Shown here piece after piece: positions 11,832-23,400 of a stretch of 64,000 nt of DNA. The notes beneath the pieces were generated by a model that saw only the letters and a program-made list of their open reading frames with translations, did no database searches and had not been told where the DNA came from. The position numbers were made by a program, and so were the translations under genes. This stretch comes from Eretmocerus hayati (taxonomy: Eukaryota; Arthropoda; Insecta; Hymenoptera; Aphelinidae), in NCBI GenBank assembly GCA_029851415.1, contig CM056744.1, positions 120,870,838 through 120,934,837 of the forward strand, in the 5' to 3' direction. Each line of letters begins with the position of its first letter. Positions within the stretch are counted from its first letter, which is position 1.

Positions 11832-13746
11832 GTAAACCGCAATTTTTAGAGCCATGACTCACCGAGAGATGATTGGCGTGACCGAGATGCTCGTTATTGT
11901 AGCTGTGATGAACGTGATGGTGAGGTCCATAAGGTTCGTGATGATGAACCGGCTTCCAAAAATCGTGATGACTGTGAGGGTCGTGATGATGATGGTAATG
12001 AGGGTGAGATTCGTGATGGTGATGTTGGTGATGACCGTGATGGGGATCGTGATGATGATGGTGAACGGGCACGTGAACGTGCTTGGCAACGTAGACTGGC
12101 ATGTGTTCTGGTACTGGAACAGCTACAGGCTTCTCAACCGGTACAGCAATGTGATGAGGTACGGGAACATGATGCGGTACGTGTACTAACTGAGGCACAG
12201 CCACCGCCACCGGTTGATGAACCGCCACTGGCACAGGCTCGGGAACCTATACAGATTACACGGTTTACGCATTAGTTAGACATGCGTTAATTGGACACCT
12301 AAAAACCCTAGTCTTAAAAGTCTCTTCGACATGTTTCTCTGAAAGCTCCTAAACTCTATTCGAGGTGTCAATCCTGACTACAGCGCCAAAACACCACGGA
12401 TGAATGCGTAAGGTAGACTTCTCGAATATGCCTATTCCTATCAGAAATATATCGTCTACTACGGCACGCTTGTATCCTCAAATATCTACCAGAAGGTCCT
12501 ACGTTGAACATCGCTCGAATGACACTTTATACTTTTATGTTATAAGATATTCCAGTTGGGACCATGTCTAAATCTATGGCCTCGCGGAAAAATTGTAATT
12601 CTATGGAAGCCTAATCATCAGAAATGTGTCATATACAACCTTATGAATTCGGTTCCACAAGTCAATCGCTTTTCTTAGATACTGGACCATTTTTTTTATA
12701 CAATCATCAACACATTCATTGCGATGGCAAAAATGGCGTCTGGGTACTGTGTGCGGTGGACCCCACCCCACCGGTAAGGCCCATTGAATGGGTTTCGATC
12801 GCCGCCGTACACAGAGTAGAACGCGTCGGTGGGGCCCCGTCACAGCGAGGGTGTTATTTTTCCGAGGTATATACATTTCTGAGATCAAAAATGAGAAACT
12901 AGCGTAAACCATAGATTTTGGCACTCTATCCCGGGAAAGTTTAAATGATTAAGATGAGTCAATGAAGAAAGAATTTTTGAAGAGACTCTCGTGTTTATGT
13001 GGATAGTACTTTTGAATTTTTTGATTCTGATAAACGTAAGGATTTAGATTCAGAGTTTAGGTTACGCGTACCTTTACAGGATATGGAACGGGCACTTTTA
13101 CGGCGACTAATCTTGTGACTTTGACTATTTTAGTTGGTAGCTCATTCAAGTTGATCGTCTGTGAGATCAGCCGTGGCTGAAGTGGATAGAGAGGTCCAGT
13201 GGGGTATGGAAATGGTTCCGATGGCCTCGCCGTAGTCACGGCCAAGATCGTCAACAGTGGCAGCTGCAATAATAGTTCACTTTTGTAATTTTTTCACTCG
13301 CCTTAAATGAATAAATGTGTCATGCATTTAAATCAAAAACCTGTGTATTCGCACTTTTTATAAATTGTATTGCAAGGGATAGAGGTGGGAGGGTGTGATT
13401 ATCATCGTAAATCGATTAAGCTCGAGAAAAAAATGCCGTAATATCTTATGTTGGCTTCTCAAACTCAATGTAGGTATACAGTGCAAGCACGCGGCTCAAT
13501 GGAATGATAGGGTCAATTGAGGACGGTTCATTGATGTCACAAAAGTAGATCTATAGAAAAATATAAAAGGATTGTGACAGACAGATTTTTTGAGGAATCG
13601 ATAGCATCAGGTCGATGATCAAGATTCGCAAAAATTTTCACATAAACCATTCACGTAACGAGGGCTTCTCGTAACAAGAGTTGGTTTTCAGTTTGACTTA
13701 TTGTTTGGGGTAGAATAATAATTCCTATGCGTACTAATCGAAACAT
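11827..13746 (-). CDS. Secreted valine-proline / histidine-rich cuticular-type protein (3 exons)
   Basis: Exons on the minus strand: 13746-13735, 13263-13072 and 12246-11827. All junctions are GT-AG and in phase 0, giving 207 residues. The four-codon first exon joins the second to make a clear signal peptide, MFRLLPLLTILAVTTA, followed by RPSEPFPYPTG. The middle part has VP pairs (VAVKVPVPYPVK, then VPEPVPVAVHQP and VPVEKPVAVPVP). The C-terminal third is strongly His-rich (HHHHHDPHHGHHQHHHH and further clusters), which could bind metal or be a crosslinking target. It is probably an extracellular cuticle or matrix protein. A TATA box and initiator lie upstream at the correct spacing. The terminal exon resembles the exon at 1485-1778, so the two are probably convergent paralogues. 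The role is inferred from composition only. Confidence 0.82.
12707..12858. mobile_element. Diverged piggyBac-like mini-element in intron
   Basis: The left end TCAACACATTCATTGCGATG and the right end CGTCACAGCGAGGGTGTTAT match the 1006-bp element's ends with a handful of changes, most of them C-to-T or G-to-A at CpG sites. The interior keeps degraded forms of the palindrome (GTGGACCCCACCCCACCGG and CGGTGGGGCCCCG). It is about 150 bp long and sits in the second intron of the His-rich gene. Confidence 0.6.
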
Positions 13747-13860
13747 CGATGATGATGATGACTACGACAACGCCAACGTTGAGATGCAAGGAAAAGTAAA
13801 TCAGTAACTTTCGTGGTGGCAGGAGCAAACAAACTGGAAGTCGTATTACAGTCGGCAAAG

Positions 13861-13868
13861 TTTATATA
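13861..13868 (-). promoter_or_regulatory. TATA box with initiator for the His-rich gene
   Basis: The minus strand reads TATATAAA at 13868-13861. CCAGTT, close to the arthropod initiator TCAGTT, lies downstream with its A at 13835, 33 bases from the first T of the TATA box, which is the canonical spacing. The predicted start of transcription is therefore about 13835, with an 88-base leader to the ATG at 13746. Confidence 0.6.
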
Positions 13869-15854
13869 GATGCGCGAAAAAAGTACCGCGGCGCCAAGCA
13901 AGAAATAGAAGCGGTCACTTCCGATTCAATCAAGATCACGCCGATTATAGACGACAATCGCCACCGACGGGCTTTGCGCATTTGTCTTGAGTTCGACGAA
14001 CTGACTGAATCTCTCTTATCGAATACTCATCAAGAAAAAACTAGTGTACAATTGAGAGTAACCAAAAGTGATCTGGCTGCAAACGAAATCATCTTTTCTA
14101 ATCTTGCTTATGAAGACCACTTGAAAACTAAAGGGATGATTTTTCCCCAAATAAAGGTCGCGACGTCGGGGAGCCACACTTATTAGAATCTTTTTTTCTC
14201 GCAGATTCTATATGCTAAAGTATGGAATACACCGATTATGCTGATCTCGAGGGAACTGTTATACCCGGGAAAAATCCCCCCCCCCTCCTCCTTGATCCAT
14301 TTCGCTGATAGCTCTGACTCACTCCAATATTTTTCAACATACTTAATTGCATATTGAAGCTTGTTTTAAAACTTCAAAATGAGCTGAAGTAAGTTTAATT
14401 TTGACAAACCAAAGCCAAACCATCACAATTTTCTCAGAAAGTGAATTTTTGCGAGTTCGCGAAAGTGTGTACCCAATATGCCCTCATCGGACTATTTTTA
14501 ACAACTCTTGTCTACCTCCACATTTTTCGATGTTCTTCAGCTCATTTCAAAGCTTGTTCCAAGACCTTCAAGATGAGTTGAAGTACCTTCAATTTTAATC
14601 ACCCGGGGCCAAGCTGTCTTAATCCTTATAACTGAGCTTCAACAATCGAAATAGGAAATTCGATTTTACTACAGGGAAATCTCATTCATGTCTTTGATGT
14701 CGGAAAAGGACAAGGCTTGGTCGCTTCGTCAGATGACTAACAGTTATATGGTGCTCAACTACGTTTTCTTGGTGCTGGAAGATGTTTGTCAAACTCGAGA
14801 CGTGTACATGTAGCAAAATAAGGTCGCCAAATAATAATCTTGAGCAGATACCAGAAATGTAAATCTTTATAAAATTAACTTTCTCTGCTAGTGGGTGGAG
14901 ATGCAGTCATTATTGACACTGGGTATACAATTTATTGATATGTCTTCGTTATCAGAAATGAATGACTTCCAAAGAAAGTGAAATTTGAGGCAAGTATAAA
15001 GATTTCAAACCAACACCAGGAGAGGTTCCCGAAATGGATCACGAATTCGTCAAAAACTCTGGAAATAGTCTTCTCTTCGCGCAAAAAGATGATATCCGAA
15101 CCTACAGATCCTAGCGCTCAAGAATTTTTGAGCAACAGCCAAGGACATTATAGCATTGCAGGGTATTTCTATATGAATAATTTTTGCCATAGAGCTCATC
15201 TGGACAACACTAATGTTTTTCGCTGTTCCTCGGCAACGCTCGGACCTTAGGATCTATAATTTTGAATATTGTCATTTCATGTCAAAAAAAGGTTATTTCC
15301 AGAGCTTCAGACGAATCCGTGATACGGATGCAAAACTCTCACCTGGCCAGATAATGTTGATATTGATTGTTCTGTCATCGAAAGAACATTTTTCAAAAGC
15401 GGATCCTCAATTACTGCCAGTGAATTATAGAAGTAGGGATATTGACCCTAAGTATAGAAGAGTGCTAAAATCACTCCCCAGGAGGCACGTACATAGGTCT
15501 CTTTGAGTCTCACAAACCACTCGCTCTGATATTTCGAGAGCCCTGAACATGAATGAAAAAATGTAATTTTGATCGTTGAATATAGTCAAGTTAATGAAGA
15601 TGCATTTTATTACCAATATTTTTCACCACCGTACTTTTCATACAACACAATTACTTTAGAAAAATGTTAAGTAAATAAGAAGAGTACTAAGTGCAAGATG
15701 TTTGTAAAGCAAAGTATTTCCCCGCATGAGGTGAAAGTACTTCGAATTTGACATCGGATGACTTTCTTCCTTTCTTTTTGTTTCATATTTGGCTGAGATG
15801 AGAATTCTTTGAAGGAGAGCATTCTCCTAAGAACCCAATTGAGAATCACCAACC
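13869..15854. other. Intergenic; a diverged local duplication
   Basis: No gene is supported. A poly-C run occurs near 14275-14286. Two related blocks about 190 bp apart (14358-14430 and 14549-14621) both run AAGCTTGTT, then a CTTCAA.ATGAG.TGAAGTA core, then a TTCAATTTTAA-like tail, and look like an old tandem duplication. The remaining frames are short and anonymous. Confidence 0.45.
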
Positions 15855-16655
15855 TAGTGCTCATGCAGGACCAGCTCAAGACTCATGCGGCAGTTCCGCG
15901 AACAGTTTCACAGAGTTAAAGCGGTATCGCTACAGTACTAGCGCGTTACTTCCAGTTCAAGACTGATCCGAGAGCTTTACGACACTTTTTTGGAACTTAG
16001 ATGGTACCACAATAGCTCTAATGCAGCACTTCCTGCTCGAGACTGATACGGGAGCTTCGCGACACTTCTTGGGAACTTGGATGGTACCACAGCAGTACTA
16101 GCGCAGCAGTACCAGTTCGAGACTGATACGGAACCTTTGCAACACTCCCTCGGAACCTGGGTAGTACCGCAACAGTACTAGCGCGGTAGCACCACTTCAA
16201 GACCGATACGGAAGCTTTACGAAAGTTTTTCATAACTTGGATGGTACCACAGTAGTACTAGCGCAGCAGTACCACTTCAACACTGATATAGAAGCTTCAC
16301 GACACTTTTCCGTGACTTGGATGGTGCAACGATAGCTCTATAACATAGCAGTACCAGCTCGGAACTTATACGACAGATCTGCGACGGCTCTCCGGAACTC
16401 AAGTGGTCCCACAGAAGCACTAGTACAGTCGTATTAGTCTTAAGAACCACGCATGCCAATCTTGAACTGGTGCTGCTACCCTAATACTGTTCCAGTACGG
16501 ACGAAATCTCGAAGAAGTGTCGCGAAGGTTCCGTATCAGTCTCGAACTGGTACTGCTGCGCTAGTGCTATTGTGTTACCGGTCCTGTGGAACTTTCGCGG
16601 AACTAACCGCATGATTGTTGGACTGGTACTGCAGTAGTAGTATTACTAATTTAGT
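15855..16655. repeat. 80-bp tandem repeat array with an orientation switch
   Basis: The marker GTACTA/GCTCTA recurs at 15935, 16015, 16095, 16175, 16255 and 16335, exactly 80 bases apart. Units also occur at about 15855 and 16417. Unit consensus: (GTACTAGCGCAGCAGTACCA)(GTTCGAGACTGATACGGAAG)(CTTTACGACACTT)..GGAACTTGGATGGTACCACA. From about 16440 the units are inverted: GAACTGGT.CTGCT recurs near 16464, 16544 and 16622, again about 80 apart. The unit is not a multiple of three, and the frames across it are broken, so it is non-coding. Copies differ at many positions, so the array is old. Confidence 0.9.
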
Positions 16656-19600
16656 TCTAGGTTAGAGATGCTCAATCGGATTTTGGGGGAAATACTCTTA
16701 TCCAAAGACTTTCGATCTCAACGAAATCCATTCACCATTGAGGGGGAAAGAAAAAGAAAAAAATATAAAAAATTTGACCGATAGGAAATTCGAGGTACTT
16801 TCACCCCATCAGGATACACTACTTTTGAAACACCCTTATGAAGCATCCTATATATAGGATGCATTTTTCTGTTGTGGTTCGAAAGAAGCCACTCCTGTTT
16901 GAGGTAAGACGAGAAGTTTACACTCTCATGTACACGGAAACGTTGAATAAGTGTCACTTGGCAGCTTTCCTGGGCTGTGTGGAAAAAACAGCTCGGAACA
17001 AGCAAAAGTTTCGTAATAGTCATGCTCAGAAAGCGAAAGAGGAGATATATATACGCCACACGGCGTACTCTCTCGTCTCCGCAGAGGAAATGAACAATGC
17101 GGTCGCAATTCCTCGGAATGTAGAATACTGCAGTGACTCTCGATCAAAAGTCGTAGCCAAGTGAGCCAATTCGTCATGAGAGCGATTTTATATGTACACA
17201 GACAGAATCATCCCGAATGAGACTTTCAAATAGCACGTCGATCGTCGTCGTCGGTGTGGCGCGAAAGCGATGAGTCGCGCGCCGAGAAGTTTGACGAAAT
17301 CCTAAAGTTGGCCGAAAGGAAAGAGGAGAGTTGAGAGAGGGTTCGTCGCACTTTCCGAACTATTGTCGAAGAGCTGATTCCCGGATAGTTGGGCAAGTTT
17401 GCCGAGAGAGGAGAACATTCGACAGTAACTTCTGACATCCGCGTAATCGAGGGTCGGCTTGATAGTACGTGGGTGAAAGGTCCGGTGGCTCCTAATGTGC
17501 GAGACAAGTCGCCGGACTGCTCGCGTAACAATGTCAGATGCTCGAGTATGTTTTTGATGAGGATGACATTGACTGATTCGAAACTCATAAATATTTCTAG
17601 TTTCCAGTTTAAATGTTGCTATTCTATGAGCCTCTTATCTACCTTAAAATAAAAGGTCAATCTAATGATTAGAGGATACCATTTAAATTAATACGGTCAC
17701 TATTAAGTTGAAAATTGCAGTTCTTTTTCTAAATTCTCAGTACTCAGACAGAGACAGAGAATGTGTTAAGTAATTTGACGAAATTAGCTCGATATCATCC
17801 GCATTTATATGAATCGGGAACATTTGGGACTTACGTCTTTGAACTCGAGCCGGTTACAAAGGTTTCATCATTTATGAAGATTTGGACTATTCGACACACT
17901 CGACTCCATTTTTGCGGACAGAAAAAACGATCTTGAGACAGCTTAGAGTCATTGATGATCTCAAGAAACAACTCAACTTTCGATCTACTCATCAAGAGGC
18001 AGCAATGTGTACAACCTCACGGGAATTGTTAGCACTCTCGTTTCATCTGAAGTCATATTTTCGATTGTATGGATAAAAATATGAATAACTACGTCCGTAA
18101 AAAAATTGGCAAAATTTCTTCAAGCTCTGGAACTTTTTCTATCAAATTCCCGTAAATTATTCTCACTCAAATCACAAAAACCCAAAGAAGAATTTTAGTC
18201 AGAGGAATGCGGCTCAGCGAATTTTGTATAAGCAAAATGCCCGGCTTTCTTTTCTGAAATCCTCACTTTTTCCTCACCAGTTATCCTTTCAGATGGACTT
18301 TTATGAAGCTCCTTTTTAATTATTTCTCATGAATTACTGTACTAAGCAGTCATTTGTCACTTCTGGCAGATATTCCCGGGAGGTTATTAACAGTTTATTT
18401 GACAGTTTATGTGTCGGTCACAGACAGGCGAGTAGTCTTTTGCCGGAATAGGCTTACGCAAGTAAAGTGCGATTTTTTTTTCGTAATTCAAGAACTCTAA
18501 GATCGCTTATGAGCGCGGAATTTTCAAATATTTAACAGCCATTTTCTCAAATATTTCTGAGATACATTTTGCCATATACACTGCCGGTCAAACGTTTGTA
18601 TATACCTGAAAAAAAGTTCGATTTTGATCATTGACTGCTCGGATTTCGTTGGTCCAAAATGACTCCACTTACGCTCATTACGTAGCTTTTTCCTTCAAGC
18701 ACTTTGAGAACTACTTGGTATTATCTCTGCGCGGCTCAATAGATTCTTGCAAAATCAATCAGCTGAAGCTATGTAAAATTTTATGAAAATCGGGACAATA
18801 CGCAAACTTTTGCAAGTCTTGTGCAGATTGATGGATTTAGATAATTTAAATTTAAATTATCTTATCATCTAAATCATCTAAATTATCTATCTTTTTTGAA
18901 ATGCTAGTCGAAAGCTTCAAATTCCGTGTTTGAAAATTATTCTAGATTATTTCTGGTGCGAGCTGTGACTCTATTTGTGGAAGAAGATTTTACTCGAAAA
19001 AAGGACCAGTCATTGAGAAATTATGAATGGACTCATTTTTCCACCGGTGCAAGCACTGATCTTAATTTTTACCACCAGAAGCACGAAAAAACTTGGAAGA
19101 AATCAGAGGAACACCACCGTGAGCCCGATTTCTTCACCTTTCATGGATTGTGAGACCCCTCGTCGAGCTCCCTTGACAAAAGTAGTCACAGCTCGAATCA
19201 GAAACAAGCTAGAATAATTTCTGTCACGGATTTTGAACCTCTCAACTTTCACTTTCAAATGCATTTTGAATCACTTCGATCCATCAGCTTTATGTCTGAC
19301 TCGCAGAAATCTGAGTGTTGAACCAATATTCGCGAATTTTCCCAAGGATTCGACTGGACTTATTGGAATCCTGTTGACTCGCAAGGAAAAAACCACATTA
19401 AGTATCAAAGTGCTTGAAAAAAGCTACAAAATGAGCCCAATTAAGTATAGAATCATTCTGGACCAAGGAGATCCAAGCAGGCGAGTGATCAATAAATCGA
19501 ATTGTTTGTTTTTCAGGTGTATGATGTTCACGAGGTTCATAAACTTTTCACCGGTAGTGTAAAATATTGTACCTTTCACGAGAATAGTTCCTTTAGAATT

Positions 19601-20418
19601 TCAAGTTCAAATTTTCTCTGCAGGCTTTTTTTTCCTACCACCGTTTTCTGCATTTTCTCGTATTTATTGCACCCGTACAGTTGTTTTCTCGGCTCACCGC
19701 AGAAATTGGAGGTCTGATCGATAGCAATTTTTGTGACAAACTATGAAAATATTTGCAAATGAAATATATTTTCTACAATTATTCCATTTATTTGAGATAT
19801 GGAATGATGATATACTGGATTCAGACAAGATACTGGATTTAGTAAGATTTTCAAGGTCTTGATTGTTTCTAGGAGTTTACGAGCGTGCAGATAATGTTTT
19901 CAGTGCTAGGTACTGGGCGCTTTATAAAATTTTCATTTTTTCACCAAAATGATGCGCTACAGACTGGGACTGCAAAATGGAGTATTGAGATACTTGTGCG
20001 ATGCGTTATAAACAGAATACACTTCATAATAAAATGAGCCCCATAAAATGCATGAGAAAAACCCACAAAATCACTATGGATGAGCTCAGGTGTGCTTGAC
20101 GCCTGGAGTACTGCAACCACACCGACAACCGCTACCGCTGCTCACCTGGTGCCCAAAATTTGCAGTCGGTTCGCGTTCGGAGAAACATCAGACACGTGCG
20201 GCATAGAAGAGCGAGACCATGCCGGCAGTGGGTGATCGACGAGCACTACCCTCCCACGCATTTGTATACATTTGTATACCTATATCGTATCCCGGGTAAA
20301 GTCTTCCCGTTGCTCAGCTCGCGGGGCATTAGCCAAGAGCAGCATCAGCAGCGGTACCAAAGTGTAAAGTTCAACGGGATATGTGTACAACTACAACAGG
20401 GAGCAACAACGGGACGCC
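16656..20418. other. Intergenic, upstream of the ARIP4-type gene
   Basis: No gene is supported. A TATATATA run at 17044-17051 is followed by GC-richer sequence to about 17560 with open frames on both strands. This could be a promoter and leader exon, but I cannot choose a frame. An AT-only palindromic stretch occurs at about 18840-18890. The GC-richer stretch from about 20160 probably contains the 5' UTR and promoter of the ARIP4-type gene, but no TATA box or initiator stands out. Confidence 0.4.
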
Positions 20419-23400
20419 ATGGCCGACCCGGAGCAACTAACAATACTGCACCAGCTCATTGATACCCTTCAACCCTGGACAAACTTCACCTGGACCTCGT
20501 AAGCAGCAGAAGCAGAAACATTAGAGTGATGCGGCCCGGCTGATGACATGCCGGGGCGCGAGAGCTGAGCAACATCGGCCAGCGTCCGCTGTATTTTCCC
20601 CAGCGGAATGTCCAGCAGCGGAGGTGGTTACGCTCAGCCGCCACCGGGTAGTAGCTACCACCTGCCCGGTGCCCTGGGCGACGTCACCGTTGAGAGACTA
20701 CCACCCGAGCAACGGACCCCCGACAACGACGACGAGGTCGACGCTACCGACGTTGAAATACTGCCGGCAGCTCAACGGAGGCCCAGGAAGGCCCAGCACA
20801 AACTGCTCGAGGGTGCCGGTACCGGTGACTCACCTGACGATATGGACCTCGACGATGTTGTCGATTCGCACATAGGTCTAAGGATGGAGGGTGGACGTGG
20901 AGGACACAGAGGATCCAGCTCGCCCCAGCTCCTTGAGCCCTCTGATGAGGAGCAGGAAGAAGACGAGGAGCTTCTGGACGATGAAGAGGACGATGACATG
21001 GGCATGGACGGTGTCAATATTCTGGATTCGCTTCCCCTTGAGGGTGAGTACTGCCACTGTCCCTGTCGTGGTTGCTGTTGTATTTGTGTACGTGGTTCAA
21101 ACTATTCCTTCTCGCACCCTTTACCTTGTCCTGAAAGTGTGTTCTCCAACTGATAACTGTATTCTATCCACACATGTATAAAAATTCTGCATGACGATCC
21201 ATGACTTTGTGTCACTGTTTGAGCTTTCCTGATCATGGAATTTGGAGACCTTGTTGTCAATAATAATGATTCAGTTCCATTAAAAAAAATCCTCAAGTGA
21301 GAATTTCCATAAGTCTTAAGACATCTGCATGACATATATCTCAACATTTTTCTCTATTACGTATGTAAAGCTATACTTCTTCCAGAGACCAAAAAAATGA
21401 TCAACATTGTAAATAATGTCTATACCAAGTTTCTGGTGGGTGCTTGAATGAATTGCGATTCACTATGAATGAGATGTCTTTGTAGGCTGTAGTTCGTTAT
21501 AATAAACAGGGTGACAGTACTTTACAGTGGATCTCAGCAATTTTATACCAAATCAATCGATACTATCATATCATAATGCAACAAGGGTTGAAGCAAATAA
21601 ATCCTTGAACAGATAGTTGTGATTTTTGCTACCAGTCGCTTGTCAGAGAAGCTGGTGACTTCCAATTAATCTGCAAAGATATCATGGATGTTTTCATGTA
21701 TCATAAATGCTTACAACCTTTTTGTAACGTGTTTGTTTATATTGTTGTTACCTATATTCAAATTCCAACTGCAGATTCTAGAGCATGGCACAAGAGTTTA
21801 TAAGGTGCATGTGAATGAGTCACCTTCAATCCAACTTCATTTTCCAGGTGCACCAATAGAGGGTCAGGAAGTATCGGAAGCAGATCTTTTAGGTAAATTG
21901 GATGACGATGAGGATGAACTTGACGATGATGACATTAAATCATTATCTCGGTCGGGCGAGGAAGACAATTTTGATGGTGGAGCGCAAACTTCAGAGCCAG
22001 AAGAGGATCCCGTTAAAAAGAAGCAGAAGAAAGATGAGAGTGATAAGCAAACTGAGATAGATATGAACAAGACTGATAAAAAATTATCGAATATGAGGCG
22101 AAATATTCGAGAGGTGATGGACGAGACGCAGCTCGACGAGGCTACCCTTGCTGCTCAGCGCCAAGAGATGGAGCGTCTTCGGCGCGTTCAGGAGCAGCAA
22201 AGGATCATTAGAGAGGTACAGCGTCGACAACATGAACGGAGCATTAGTCTTTTACGTTCCAATCAAAATGCGCAAGGCTCATCTGAGGTGGGTTGTTCTC
22301 TTCAAAAAGAGTTTTTCAAATATTTCGACTCTTGAAAATACCTATGGTATGATACCAACCTTCTCATCACTCAATTCTACCTAATTTCCTGATGAATCAG
22401 TGTCAGGATGTTCTAGATAGAAGGTACATCCCCAACAGTCGTGAAAGGTTTTCAATCCAGCTGTGGATGCATGATTATGTTTGAAATTGAATCATGTTAC
22501 CCAGACGCTTGGAAAGTTTAAAGACTCCAAACATCTTGATGAAATACACTGAAAACTTTTTTTATTTTTTTGTCTTGAGGAAATCTTATGCTATGCGTTG
22601 ATGTGGGGCTTTAATTTAGATAAAGCACCTATAGATACATGAGATGGAAGTTTTGCTTCAACATTACTACCTGGATTGAAAACTTTTTCAACTTCTTGGT
22701 GAGTCATGTGGCATTTTACTGTAATACCACGACAATATCTCCAATACGAAACTATAAACGTGTAGGATTAGTTTGCTTGTTGAATTGCTAATTTAAACAA
22801 CCTGCCAATTTTCTGCTCCTAATATTTGTTTTCTACCATCAGATTCGCCTTCCCAGCAGCGTGATGCTGTCGAAAGTGACCCCAGGTTCTCAGGGTCAAT
22901 CAAGCATCCGACGGCCGGTAGGCGAAAGCTCGCGGTGGCAGCAGCAGCAACAGATGTCGATCTCGCGAGTCGGTGGTCGTGGAGCTCAGTTGAATCAACA
23001 AGGTAGCTCTGTACAGCAGCGCATCAGGATGATGACGCCGTCGGTCAGCATCTCACCTGTTGTATCCAAGCGAGACGAGTCGCCTGAACCCGAACCCCTG
23101 GAATATTATACAGACTCGGATTTGTCAGACCTCGAAGCTGACGAGGCTGAACTGCTTGAAGAAGAAGAAGCTCAGAGCAAGAGGTTTGCTCAGGGTGGCC
23201 TAGCACCCTCGGCAAAGGCAGGTCACGCCAAACCTGCCAAGGGAAAAGACGTCGTCACGATATCATCCAGCAGCTCGAGTGAAAGCTCCGATGATGATTG
23301 CATTGTGCTTAGTGACCACAGCGATGCCGAAGCTGACGACGATCCGTCCAACTCTGGCATGCATACGAATGACAGATACAATCTACCCGATGAAGATGGC

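Noticed and set aside
11854..12189. 111-codon Met/Val-rich frame on the plus strand
   Set aside because: It is the reverse complement of the His-codon repeat of the secreted protein exon.
16018..16459. Minus-strand frames across the 80-bp repeats
   Set aside because: 80 is not a multiple of three and the frames break between units, so the array is non-coding.
17040..17164. TATATATA followed by a short frame as a promoter and gene
   Set aside because: No initiator at the right distance, and the frame is anonymous and ends quickly.
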